Origin: Selaginella moellendorffii
Taxonomy: Eukaryota > Streptophyta > Lycopodiopsida > Selaginellales > Selaginellaceae
Length of the DNA stretch: 64,000 bases
Direction: 5' to 3'
Assembly (NCBI RefSeq): GCF_000143415.4
Contig: NW_003314283.1
Span: forward strand, 440,001-504,000
Shown: piece by piece, positions 33,901 to 45,619 of the stretch
Numbering within the stretch: the stretch's first letter is position 1
How the letters are laid out: each line of letters opens with the position of its first letter
Notes under the pieces: generated by a model
What the model saw: only the letters and a program-made list of their open reading frames with translations
The model's database searches: none
Told to the model about the DNA's origin: nothing
Position numbers and translations under genes: made by a program

Positions 33901-34710
33901 ATTTCGATACGCTGTGTCCTGACCGGCAAAGCCTCTTGTGGAACTTGAGGAACACTCGATCGTCGGCCACCACCCTCTGCAGAAGGTTCTTTCTCAAGGC
34001 CATCCTCGGCTTCAAGATCCGGAGTGAGAGTTCCCAAGCTACTGCTGATTGAGTATCCAGTGCGGCTGTAAGCAAAAAAATCTTTAGATAGAACAACGAC
34101 TGAAACGCCTTCTAAAGACCACTTGAACTGGACCTGAAGGTAGATACTCTTTCGGAATCAGGAGAAAACCGCTCAGGTGGAGCTTGCAACAGTCTCTCGT
34201 GCAGTACAGTCGGCCTTAGAGATACTAATGGTTTCGGTGTGACTTCTTTGCCATTCTCATCAAAGACCTAAGCGAAAGAGTTTCACAGACTTTCATACTT
34301 CGCAAGCAGCTCTATGACAATAAGCAGGCCAAAAAAAAAAAAACATACCTGGATCACCTCTGGCTCATTCTCGCCTCCTTTGATATTCCTGCGCGTCCCT
34401 CGCCCGGCTCGAGCAGTAGAACGAATGCTCTTGGTGCTCTTTCTGCAACAAGGGGAAATAAGTGCGCTGCATTCTCTAAATCTATTGCGCGAGCAATCCA
34501 TGGCGCGAGCATTGCTTACTTGGACGTGAACGAAACCTGAGAGCTAGCCGAGAGCCGCCTGGATCGCATCGACGAGACCGATCCAGCGACCGACGCGGTT
34601 CCATCGCCACCTCCTCGCTTGAATTTCTCGAGCGCGAGGCCTAGAACAGAGGGGCTGAGCGACGGCCGCATCTGCGACAGCGATCCCCGCCTCCCGCCAT
34701 CGTCATCCAT
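30953..34710 (-). CDS. DNAI4: Axonemal dynein intermediate chain, DNAI4/WDR78 (IC138) type
   Basis: Many short exons on the minus strand, from [14 protein letters not shown] (exon 1, 34520-34710; then 34349-34442, 34134-34267 and so on) to a TAG at 30953. The N-terminal half is low-complexity and rich in RRxS motifs, with eight between 32890 and 33182 and three more upstream. The C-terminal half is a WD40 propeller: HKLWDFQCDL, TVGYGEFEFG, WSLKNPRYPHATIPTHSDV, TALDFS, SISTDGRVSQWSL, YLVGTEEGLIHKCS, YVGHTGPV and ending DELLKLKRAITSNV. This order and wording fit WDR78/IC138, the regulatory intermediate chain of the inner-arm I1/f dynein of motile cilia. It implies flagellated sperm. The gene shares its 5' intergenic region with the kinase gene. 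Exon 1 and its upstream DNA are copied at 19783-19953 and 20667-20732. Individual exon limits in the middle were not all fixed. Confidence 0.86.
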
Positions 34711-35302
34711 GTCGCAAGACGATCTTCCCTCCCAAGAGCCCTAGAAATATTTCCCTGTTCTCTAGAACCCTAAAATTGCAGGGGATAACTACTTGGTCAA
34801 CCAGTCAACTCCGTTATACTAACGGACCCCGTGGAAAATGTAGCGCGCTCCGTTTGGTAGACGGAGCAAAGTTTCCGTTAGTTTAGACCAAGTGTGTCTC
34901 GAGCTGGCCGGCCCTCATTCATTCATGCATTCAATAGTGGTGTAGTAGTGTGCTCTTGTCAAAGGGTTGTTCTTCCTCCCATCAGGGTTTGGTGGATCGC
35001 GCCATTGATCGATCGATCGGCGCTAGGGTTTGGAGGAAGCAGCGCATCTCTCAAACGGTGAGTCCGGGGGGCCATTTCGCGGATTTCTCGCGAGAAATCC
35101 GCGAGTTTCGGGCGTGGGAATGCGCGCGCGGCACTGGCCAGCGATGATCGATGGGACAGGCAGCCTGAGCAGGGAAGCTAGTGAGAATGCGTAGGAGGAA
35201 AGGGAAAATTTCCAACTGGAGCCTGGGAATTTTCATCGATCCTGCCAGTGATGGATTTGCCGGCTCTTGGATGGAAGTAGAGATTTCTAGCAGTGGTGTG
35301 GG
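34711..35302. promoter_or_regulatory. Shared upstream region of dynein and kinase genes
   Basis: Head-to-head spacing of 592 bp between start codons. AGAACCCTAAAA near 34764 is telo-box-like. On the kinase side the leader probably has an intron: donor CG|GTGAGT at 35058 and acceptor TCTAGCAG ending 35293, ten bases before the ATG. A GATC-rich run (ATCGATCGATCG) lies near 35005. Confidence 0.55.
35077..35104. repeat. 28-bp perfect palindrome in the kinase leader
   Basis: Two 14-nt arms (TCGCGGATTTCTCG and its exact complement) abut with no spacer. It lies inside the putative 5'-leader intron of the kinase gene. Confidence 0.95.
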
Positions 35303-37638
35303 ATGGGGCAGTGCTACGGCAAGGTTGCCGTGACCGAGGATTCCAAGCCCGAGGAGAAGGAGGCTTCTTACGCTAGGCAGGATTCCCGGCAAGGAGCTGC
35401 GTCTCCATACTCGGTTAAGTCCCATTCTTCTCCATTTCCTCCGGCGAGTCCGCTGCCCAAGTTTGCGAATTCGCCATTCCGGAATTTCGGTACCTCTCCG
35501 GCAACTCCAAGGCGATTTTTTCGACGACCATTTCCACCTCCTTCTCCGGCGAAGCACATCCAGGCTGCTCTCGCCAAACGGCATGGGACTGCCAAGCCGA
35601 AAGAAGGATCCATTCCAGAGGGAAGCGATGTGGAGAAGCCTCTCGATAAGAACTTTGGGTATGGGAAGAACTTCACGTCAAAGTACGAGCTGGGACACGA
35701 GATTGGCCACGGTCACTTTGGGCATACTTGTCTGGCGAAAGTAAGGAAGGGGGAGATGAAAGGTCAGTCGGTAGCAGTGAAGATCATAGCCAAAGCTAAG
35801 GTACTTATCCTCGTTGTCCATAAGGTAACAGTGGAAATAATTTATTTTGACTGGTGTCTAGATGACAACAGCGATCTCAGTGGAAGATGTGCGAAGAGAA
35901 GTGAAAATACTCAAGGCTCTCTCGGGTCACCAGAATCTCGTCCGGTTTTACGATGCGTGCGAGGACAATCTAAACGTCTACATAGTGATGGAGTAAGACT
36001 TGTCTCTCACTGAATCGGTTTCTTTTTTTTTTTTTTTTGTCTTAAAAACTTTCTCGGTTATCAGGCTTTGCGAGGGAGGAGAACTCCTTGATCGGATATT
36101 ATCAAGGTTTGTTTTTGTATTTTAGTTCGTTGTCAGTAAGCTGATCCAGTTTATTGTAATCAGGGGAGGGAAGTACACTGAAGAAGATGCTAAGGTCGTA
36201 ATAGTACAGATTTTAAGCATTGTTTCGTTTTGTCACCTACAAGGTGTTGTTCATCGAGACTTGAAGCCGGAGGTAATTTTGTTTTCTCTCTCCAAATGTG
36301 TTCGTTTATACCTCGGCTGTAGAACTTCCTCTTTACGACTAAGGACGAGAATGCAACTTTGAAAGCTATTGACTTTGGGCTATCAGATTTCATCAAGCCA
36401 GGTACGATGCAGCGTTTCGTTGCATTGAAGATATGTTTGTTGACTTGCCTTCATTTTATCATTCCAGAGGAGCGGCTAAATGACATTGTTGGAAGCGCTT
36501 ACTATGTGGCTCCCGAGGTCCTTCACAGGTCTTACAGCACAGAGGCAGACGTTTGGAGCGTTGGTGTTATAGCTTACATCCTTCTTTGCGGCAGCCGTCC
36601 ATTTTGGGCAGACACCGAGTCGGGAATTTTCCGAGCGGTGATTCAAGCGGAGCCGAACTTTGTTGATAAACCATGGCCGACCGTTTCTCCCGAGGCTCAA
36701 GACTTCGTGAAGCAGCTTCTTCACAAGGATATGAGGAAGAGGATGTCAGCAGCGCAGGCTCTCAGTGAGTTTCATCTTTCTCTGTTTTTCAGTCAGGTAC
36801 TGACTAGTTCTTGTGTGCTGGACAGCCCATCCTTGGATACGTGGGAACCATAAGGTGCCATTGGATATGCTCGTGTACAGATTAGTGAAGGCATATCTGC
36901 GCGCATCTTCTCTCAAAAGAGCAGCATTGAAGGTACTGCGCAAGTTAAAGTTCTGTGAGGATCTTAAGTTTTCTCTCTAGGCGCTGTCTAAAACCCTGAC
37001 AGAGGATCACATGTATTATTTGCGATGCCAATTCGCGTTGTTAGAACCAAACAAAGGAGGGCGGGTTTCGTTCGAAAACTTCAAAACTGTAAGCTCATGT
37101 GGATTTCACAGCTCTCTCTGTGCTTAAGACGGTTTTTTCCCCGTGACAGGCCTTGATGCGTAGTGCCACTGAGGCCATGAAGGAGTCGCGGGCGTTTGAG
37201 ATCCTTTCTTCCGTCCGTTTCTTCCAGAAAACATGATATCTTATACTAACAGTCGCTGTGACAGATGGACGCTCTGGCTTTTAAAAAGATGGACTTTCAG
37301 GAGTTCTGCGCTGCGGCAATCAGCGTGCATCAGCTGGAAGCGTCCAGTGGCTGGGAGACTTTGTCTCGCACAGCCTACGATACATTTGACAGGGAAGGCA
37401 ATCGCTTGGTTATCATCGAAGAAGTTGCTCGGGTACGCCAAAGTTCTAGTTTTTTATACTTGGTTCTTGCTTTTCAATGCGAAACTTTCTTCGTTTGCAG
37501 GAGGTAGGCCTTGGACAAACAGTCCCCGCTCATCTAGTATTGCGTGATTGGATTAGAAGTGATGGGAAACTTAGCTTGATTGGATTTAAAAAGCTGCTTC
37601 ACGGTGTCACGTCGAGGGCTCGCTCCAGGTTGCAGTAA
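35303..37638 (+). CDS. CDPK-related protein kinase (CRK)
   Basis: Eleven exons (35303-35800, 35862-35992, 36065-36106, 36164-36272, 36323-36401, 36468-36764, 36826-36932, 36981-37088, 37150-37212, 37265-37432, 37501-37638) give 579 residues, the usual CRK length. It begins MGQCYGK, with Gly2 for myristoylation and Cys4 for palmitoylation, so it should be membrane-bound. A Pro/Ser-rich variable region runs to about residue 125. The Ser/Thr kinase domain (about 127-390) shows [41 protein letters not shown] and YYVAPEVL. The C-terminal part ([36 protein letters not shown]) is the degenerate EF-hand region that makes CRKs calcium-independent, unlike true CDPKs. All joins keep frame. Its neighbour upstream is the dynein gene, head-to-head. 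Confidence 0.92.
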
Positions 37639-37679
37639 CTTATAGAAGCAAGCAAGCAAGAAAAAAGTGAAGAACAAGA

Positions 37680-37704
37680 GCGAGAGAGAGAGAGAGAGAG
37701 AGAG
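37680..37704. repeat. (GA)n microsatellite in kinase 3' region
   Basis: Run of GA units 42 bp after the kinase stop codon, probably in the 3' untranslated region. Confidence 0.9.
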
Positions 37705-38439
37705 TTTCCAAATTCTTTGGGAGGGGGGGAATTGAGATCGATGGTAGCTTCTCCATTTTATAGTGATGGAGGGACGCCTGGCATAGATCATAGATTGTTT
37801 ATCTAGCTAGATATGATACAGGGAAGAAGAAGGAATTTCCAGGCGCTCAAAGTTTACATTCTTTGGAGATTTGGCGGAGATTTGTGTCAACCACCAATGT
37901 GACACGTAAGCAGAGAAGGAAAACGTGGAAGTTTCGAGCGTTGAGATATCGCATTCCTGTGCCAAACGATCCACAGTAATTAAACTTTACATTTTTTTGG
38001 CACACCACCACCTTGTGATGGAGGATTGTCGATTTCTTTCGTGATGTTTCCAGTGAATTTCTACGCACGACTTTCTTCCTGCTCAGTCCCACCAGAGAAA
38101 AGAAAAAGCGATTAAATTCGAGAAAGCGAAAACTCGATGAAGAGTTTTATACTCACCAGGAAGGAATGATCACAGCCTCCACAAGCAATAAACAAGCTTT
38201 TCCTTTACATCTAAGACTTGCATTAAAAAAAAAGGGTAAAGAATCCTTTTTACATGTATACTACCCATGGCCATTTTATTCTCCCTAAGCACACACTCCC
38301 AAAAACGAGACTTTTTGTTTTTGTATACTTATCTACAGACTGTCCTGACTCTTTTGTTGAGAAGATCTCAACACACACACACAGACAATACATACACTCA
38401 CAACACAGTATAAGGAGAAAGAATGTCGAGTACCTGGGG
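37705..38439. other. Intergenic region between two convergent genes
   Basis: Holds the 3' ends of the kinase (plus) and the coiled-coil protein gene (minus). Only short chance open frames are present. Confidence 0.5.
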
Positions 38440-39338
38440 CTACGTCTCAAAAGTCTCACCATCTTCGGGCTCTTGATCTGGAATCATGGTCATTAGCATG
38501 TTTACCTGGCCCTGGAGCATGCTGTTCTCTCGCTCCATCTGAGCACGCTTCGTTCTCTCCTGCTGGAGCTGCATTTGGAGGTGCTCCATCGTCCTCGAAT
38601 CCTCCTCGAGTTGCTCGTTTAGCTCAGTGATCTCCCGGTCCTGGATCACAAAGTATATCAGAACCAGCGGCAAACTCCGAGAAAGGAAAGAAGAAAAGAG
38701 CAATGCATGGAACAAGCAGTGCATGGATAAAGCTAGCAAAGCACACCAACGAACGAGAAAACGAACCTTGCGGTTCATTTCTTGCACGGCAATGCGTCTC
38801 ATGCTCTCCACCACATCAACATTGACAAGCTTCCTCTTCTTGCCAATCACCCAACCTCGGGGATACGTCGCCGTCTCGAAGTCTGGAGGGGGGAGGAAGC
38901 TCTCGAGCGATGATCCCTGCGCTTGTCGACCCGTGGAAGGCGCAAGAGGCTCGTAGAGAGCTCTCTTTCTGTCTGTCAACGGGAACTCGTCCTCTAGAAC
39001 GATGTTGCTATCGTCCTTGTCTAGTTTCTTACTCGCTGATAGCCTCAACTTTGCCGGTTTTCTCGATCCCAGAGGTGGTGTATGGATCATAAGTTCCTCT
39101 GGAAAGCATTTGCCAACCAGTAAGATCATAAGCTACTTATGAAACACAATGAGAAACTTTCAAGCAACTTGGCCTAGAAAGAATTGTGAAAGAAAGAAGG
39201 AAAGACTAGCAAGCAAGCAACGCTCCAAGAAAGCAAGGAGAAGAAAAAAAATCTTCCAATGCATGGATAAGTACCTGGTTTTCCGGAAGTAATTTTGGGA
39301 TCGATTTCCATTGGCTTGGCTGCTACTTCCAGCGCCAT
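38440..39338 (-). CDS. Coiled-coil plant protein, possibly HEADING DATE REPRESSOR 1-like
   Basis: Three exons (39275-39338, 38767-39098, 38440-38640) give 198 residues in frame; start chosen at [15 protein letters not shown]. The middle carries [19 protein letters not shown], then [21 protein letters not shown] and [20 protein letters not shown]. Residues about 130-190 form a coiled coil ([19 protein letters not shown] followed by a heptad-like Gln/Glu/Met run). No enzyme motif, signal peptide or membrane segment is seen; the KKRK cluster could be a nuclear signal. The layout resembles the small family of rice HDR1, described as a flowering repressor that works with an SnRK1-type kinase; this is from memory and moderate. 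An ancestral role in a spore plant would have to differ from heading date. Confidence 0.7.
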
Positions 39339-40186
39339 CTCCCTAAAGATTTACCAATCCCACACACACAATCAGCACATTTTCTTTGGCTGCCGAAGGA
39401 AATCCCAGCGCAATGGCGGCTGCCGCGAGCTCGGAATCACCAGTGTAAAATGCCGAGAAAACCCTATGCCTTGCCGACGAACCTGGCCCAAGGGATCTAG
39501 CTCGCTAGCGCCTCCATGGAAGGAATCGAATCGTAATCCGACCGATGCACGCCGCAGGGGATCAGGGCTAGCGGGACGGGACTGAGAGTGGCACGAAGAA
39601 GTAAAAAGGAAGCCCAATGTGCGCTGTTGAACGCTTACTTTCCACGCGAGCTGGCGCATCGCGACCGTTGAAAGGAATTGCGACAGGGATCTGAGCCGTC
39701 GATAGATAGGGTGGTTGGTTCAAGTACTAACTAGTGGAATATCCGTATTTAAGAATAAATTTGGATATATATCAAACGGCGGTTTATATAATACATTATT
39801 AATATTAACATAACTATCATATTTTCAAATGTATAGTTATGGTATTGTATATTATTATTAGCATAATGAATTTTGTGATTGGTTTCAATCCAAACCACTC
39901 ATTCTTCTATATAAACTTTCATTGAATATACAATGTTCAAATAGTTTTAAAATTTGGCGGAATAATTTATTGAATCACATTGATGATACTTTGAAAAATA
40001 ACTTACTGTAAGTACATTTGGTTGATAAGTAGTTCTTTTAACTTAGCCTCCAGAAAATCATTTATTTTTGGGAAATTTGTGTTGTGTAATAATATGTATT
40101 TTATTTATATTTATACAGGAACTTCCTATGATACCAGTTCATATATAAATTTAGATAATATAGATTAGAATATTTTCTAAATATCT
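39339..40186. other. Edge of the gene island, turning AT-rich
   Basis: GC-richer promoter DNA of the coiled-coil gene up to about 39720, then AT-rich DNA. Positions about 39826-39925 are a decayed family A LTR (compare ATTGGTTTCAATCCAAACCA here with 45690-45710). No gene. Confidence 0.55.
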
Positions 40187-40823
40187 ATGGCTTTAGTTGT
40201 GCAAATCATTTTTACATTGCAATTGATCCTCTTGCTAATTCCATGTTCTTATACATATGGGTTGGAAAATGTAAAATCCAATAATATCACTCTTAATAAT
40301 GCTAAAAATCCTTTCATGACCACAAATAAGACCATATTATGAATGAATATAAGTGACATTTCTAAAAGCGTGGATGAAATACCAGATGTAAGTCATGTTT
40401 TGCTTCTATTGCTTTTACTTATAAAAGTTTGTGACATTTTCCAGTTTGTATGTGGGAGATTTGAAGCAACATGTACTAATATCCATCTGCATGTTTATAA
40501 AGCTTTAAAAATTATAATACTTGCAGCAAAATGTGATTCTGGGGATGGTGGATATGGGAATGTAATGTTGGATATTAATAATGGTATAAGTAACCAATAT
40601 AGAAGGCCAAATAGAAGAAGTGATTTCACTGACTCTTGCAATATAGATTCTGTTCAGCTACATGGTTCAATTTTTTGTAGCAAGTTGTATGAATAAAGAT
40701 TGTTATCTAGATACTTCTTATCTCCACTTAAACTTCCTTGTGATGAATGTTTTTGGCTCTTTGTTCTTTTGCCCTTTACCATCTCCTAGAATTGAATTGA
40801 TTTATTTTCTATTTTATTATTAA
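40187..40823 (+). pseudogene. CVNH-5: CVNH gene broken by a nonsense codon and a frameshift
   Basis: Same two-exon layout as CVNH-2 to CVNH-4: exon 1 40187-40387 with a signal peptide (MALVVQIIFTLQLILLLIP), exon 2 from 40445. A TGA at 40340-40342 replaces the conserved Trp codon before the MNIS segment. A six-T run at 40671-40676 shifts the frame by one; the rest of the domain, up to the FFCP motif and a TAA at 40821-40823, is readable in the next frame. All six cysteines of the ancestral pattern remain (VCGRF, ATCTN, AKCDS, DSCNI, SCMNK, FFCPL). The gene is recent enough that the domain is otherwise well kept. An LTR element is inserted four bases after the end. Confidence 0.85.
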
Positions 40824-40827
40824 GATT

Positions 40828-40984
40828 TGTGAGGGCTAAGTGTACGGCTATGATGCTGTATACTAATATTAGCATAGTGGGATTTTGGTAGTCGTTAGAT
40901 CTCGCTTCTATATATAAACTAGTTTTTTGGGCTAATTGATATACACATTTTTTGTATTCCCTTTCCATATTCCAAGCACTCACA
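40828..40984 (+). repeat. Family A 5' LTR
   Basis: 157 bp, TGTGAGGG to CACTCACA. It is very short for a gypsy element and carries a TATATATAAAC box near 40911. Confidence 0.85.
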
Positions 40985-43907
40985 TTGCTAGAGGTGAGAG
41001 GCACTTTTAATTGTCCTTGAGGAGTGTTTGGATTTAGGATTTTGGTTTATATCTAGCTTTTGCATCGTCTAGATCTAATTTTTTCCATTTCTTTTCTTTT
41101 GTTCTTTCATTTCAGAGTTTTGATTTAGATTTAGCTTTTTGCATTGTCTAGATCTATCATTTCCTTCTAGCTTTTTATCATTTCTTTTCTTTTGCTCTTT
41201 CTTTTTTGTTCATCTTCATGGCAGATCAGCAATCTCCTCCTCTGACTCTAGAGCAATAGTTGGTACAATTGCTTGATGCTATGCGTTTGCAATTGAACAA
41301 CCAAACTCAGTTGATGGTAGTGTTTATGGCATGTGGTACAACTCCTCTTGCTCTTGGTGCCAATCCTCACGTTTGGTCGGAGTTCTTTTGCAAGAATCTT
41401 GGGGATGATGTGTATTATTGGTTCGATCACTTTACGGTGATTGCCCCATATCATTTTTGGGATGATACTTGAAATTTGTGTGAGTTTCCCATGTGTCATC
41501 AAGGGACGGCGTTGCAGTGGTACAAGGGTTTGAGTGTAGCCATTTGTGGGGATTAGAGTGTTCTCCTGGACATCTTCAAATGCACCTTCGAACATGCCGA
41601 CGACTGTGATGATGCTTTTCAACAATTGCATCATCTTCGCCAAAGGCCATCTGAATCAGTGATGCAATTTAGCGTTTGTTTTCGAAGTCTTTTGCTTCGT
41701 GTAGAGCCAAATATGTCGAAGCAGATCAAGTTAGGAATGTTGTGGCCAGCACTTCGTCAAGATCTTGTTGGACTTGTGCATGCACTTGCTCTTGCCACCC
41801 TTGACGATGCTCTTCGCTTGGCACAACATTATAAGACGTCACCTCTTCCATTTCTCGCTGCACATCCTTCCATTCCACTTCCTACGGGTGATGGTCCTGT
41901 TCCAATAGAGGTTGATGCTACTGTTGCTCGAGTCCAAAGACAAGCGTAAGGACGTGGTCGTGGCCATGATGTTCGCTGCTGGGCGTATGATGAAGTTGGT
42001 CATACTTATCAGCGTTGTCGGCATTTTCTGGATTGGTGACCTCCATTTCCTGGGTGGAGACCTTGGCGTCAGCAACGTCCCGTTAGTGCTATTGCAGTGG
42101 AAGGTCTGGACACTGAGATGCATCCGGGAAACAAAGAGTCACACGAGTAACGGATGGACCTTGCGTGAGGTTCATTCAGTATTTACTTTCAAGGCTCATT
42201 TTTATAACAAAAGGTCTCCTATTATTCTCTCCGTGTTAGTTGATACAAGTTTATCTTCTATTGCTCGACCTGTTACCACAAGTTGTTGTCTACACTTGCG
42301 TCGTGTGGCGGAACCAGTTTTCATTCTTTATGGCAATAACCATACACATGCATATGCACGGGATGAAGCGGACCTGGTTGTGCATGTAGGCGATCTCGAA
42401 TTTGAGTTGCAGTCATTGCGGGTGGTGCTGAGTCAAGCTTTTGACCTCATTCTTGGTATGGATTGATTGCTAAGTGTGACTTTGAGGATTCTCCCCCTTG
42501 TCTTATACTTCCTTATGTTTCATCTATTCCTCTCACTTTTGTACCTCTTTGTTTTTCTACTTCTACCTCTGCTTCTATTACTTTTGTTCCCCCACTATTT
42601 CCTTCTGTGTTTCCCTTTTGTTCTGCTTTTCCCTTTTTTGATTCCTCCGACGATGTTTGTGTTGCAGCGGTTGACCAGCTCATGAAGGAGTATTCTGATC
42701 TCTTTGAATTTGACCTATTGTCTAGGGCCAAGATTGCCACACGTCATCCGATTCTAACCGAGGATGTTCGTCCAATCAAGGTTCCTATTTGTCGTCGGTC
42801 ACCCAAGGAGATCAAGATTTTACATGCAAACGTCAAAGAGATGTTAGAGAAGGGTGTTATTCGAAAATTGTAGAGTTCTTGGGCATGTGAACCTCATCTT
42901 GTGACAAAGCCTGATGGGAGTATTCGTTTTTACATCAACTATCGTCCGTTAAATGAAGTAACGATCCCAGATGTGTACCCTTTTCCTCATACTATTGATC
43001 TCTTGGATCGTCTAGGGCAAAGTCATTGGTTCACCAAGCTAGATCTTGCTTTTGGGTATTGGTAAGTACCGATGGCTGAAAAAGATATTCCTAAGACTAC
43101 TTTTCATACACCATTTGGTTTGTACAAATTCTTGGTGATGCCATTTGGTTTGAACAATGCTCCAGAAACTTTCCAGCAGATGATGGACGAGGTTCTTTGT
43201 GATATGCCAGAGGTGACTACTGACTTCATTGATGATGTCTTGATCCACTCGGAGGGGATGTGGGAAGAGTATGTTTGTGATGTTTGTAAAGTGTTGCATG
43301 TTTGGGTCCAAAGACACAACTTATCTTGGGCATTGAATTTCTCATGAGGGTTTGCAAGTTGATCTTGACAAACTTGTGGCTGTTTTAAAGTTCCTTACTC
43401 CAAAGTGTGTGAATGATGTGTAGCGCTTCCTTGGTAAGGTGCAATATCTCGGTCATTTTGTGGATCAACTTTTTAATTACACTACACTATTGCAAGCATT
43501 GCTGAAGTCATCAACATCATCTTTAATCTTGTCTCTGGATGGTGAGTGGGCGTTTGTGGATCTCAAAAAACTATTGACAACTCCTCTAGTTTTGGCATAT
43601 CCTGACTACACTTGACCAATTATTTTGTGTATGGATGCTTTTGACATTAGTCTTGGAGGTGTGTTGATGCAAGAGAGCTTGAGTGTGCCTGGTTAGTGCC
43701 ATCCCATTGCGTATATAAGCCATACATTACAACCAGCGGAGATGAACTACTCAACAATAGAGAAGGAGTTTTTAGCAGTAGTCTGGGGTTTCGAGAAACT
43801 TCATGCATATCTACATGGTTCTCGGACGTTATGTGAAGATGACCGTGCTGTTGTTACTTCATTATTGAAGCGGAAGAACCTGGTTGGTTATACTACTCAA
43901 TAGACTT

Positions 43908-44007
43908 NNNNNNNNNNNNNNNNNNNNNNNNNNNNNNNNNNNNNNNNNNNNNNNNNNNNNNNNNNNNNNNNNNNNNNNNNNNNNNNNNNNNNNNNNNNNN
44001 NNNNNNN
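43908..44007. other. Assembly gap (100 N)
   Basis: Run of exactly 100 N inside the retrotransposon, probably a gap of unknown size. Compare the undisturbed matching region at 47440-47500 in copy 2. Confidence 1.
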
Positions 44008-45619
44008 AGTTTCAGATATATGATTTTGGTGTTGTTCATTACATAAGGAGTTCTATGGCTGATGCTGATGCCCTTTTTTGAGCTCTTCTTCCTTCTCCAC
44101 GCTCTTTTCATATTTCTGACGAGCCTATTATTCCAGCATCTCTAGATTTTCTAGATGAGGATTCTGTGCTGTCGGTGGTTGTTGTCTTTGACGTTCAGTG
44201 TCCACAAAGTGCAGAGCAAGATTTACCTTCTCTTGATGAGGTTCGCGAAGCTCAAAAGATTGAGCCGTGGATTCGAAGGCTTTGAGATGGGTTTGAGAAT
44301 CCTACATCATTTGCTAATGACCTGCCTTTCCGGCATTTACATTCTCAATATTGCCTTGATGATGACCTTCTTTATTTTGTGGGGATAGATCTTAATGATC
44401 ATTTACGGCTAGTGGTGCCTTCTGTATTTATTCCACAGTTTCTCCATGCCTACCATGATTTTCCTGTTCTAGGTGGGCATATGGGACACCGTCATATAAC
44501 CAAGAAACTGTGCAGTTTTTTCTATTACCCAGAGATGCAATGTGATATTATCCGATATGTGCGTAACTGCGTTTGGTGCCAAGCTTGTAATACTCCCCCT
44601 CATGTTGCGGAAGGATGGTTGGAGTCAATTGTGGTTTCCCGTCCGTTTGAGTTGGTGGCATTTGATCTTATGGGACCTTTTCCACGGTTAACTACTGGCA
44701 ATGAGTATGTTATTATTGCTTCTGACTACCTGATTCGTTAGGTGGAAGTTGGTGCTCTTGTTAACGCCTTTGTAACTGTTGTTGAATACTTCCTTCTCAA
44801 TCGAGTGGTGTTCTAACATTCTTGTCCAGAGCGAATTCTTTCGGATAATGGTCCCGCATTTATGGCTGAGGCATTTCATGTTTTGACGTCTCGGTTAGGG
44901 ATATGCCACACTTTCACGAGTGTTTATTATCCACAATCAAACGGTCTTGTGGAATGGCTCATTTGGACATTCAAAGGGATGATTGTGAAGTATGTGAACT
45001 TTCATCATTTAGATTGGGATGGTTATTTGCCGTCTTTTCAATATGCATATGTCACAGGGGTGTAGAGTTTTGTTGGTGCTTCACCATATAAACTCTTATA
45101 TGGTCATGATCCAATATTACCAATAGAGTTGGGTTTACCTTCGCGATTGTTATGAGCTGCTGATGCTAGGTCATAGGATTAGTATTTGACAAGCATTCTT
45201 CCACTTGTCCGAGCAGAGTCTGCTAAACACTTAGGCCGCATACAAGTGGGACAACAATAGCGCTACAACTCCCATCATCATCTATCTGCAGAGTACAAAG
45301 TGGATGATTTGGTGTTAGTCCGTTTTCCCCATCTTACGGTACGTGGTTTATCTAAGGGGCTTCTTGCACAGTGGAAAGGATTGTATCGGGTGTTGTGGCA
45401 AGTTGGACCACAAGTTTATGAGGTTCAACATGACGTTCAACAGGCCAATCCTTCAGAGATTGTGCATGTGTAATGGCTAAAACGCTTCGTACAAAGGGAT
45501 TAGGAGGAGTTAATACTACTTACAGATCCGCTAATGCCTCCTCCTGACGTTCCTCCAGATCCCAGCTTATCTACACGAGAAACCTTATGGTCTTCCATTA
45601 TTCCGAGAGGAGGGGATGA

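Noticed and set aside
42463-42873. 136-codon frame as a host gene
   Set aside because: It is the region before and at the start of reverse transcriptase in the gypsy copy.
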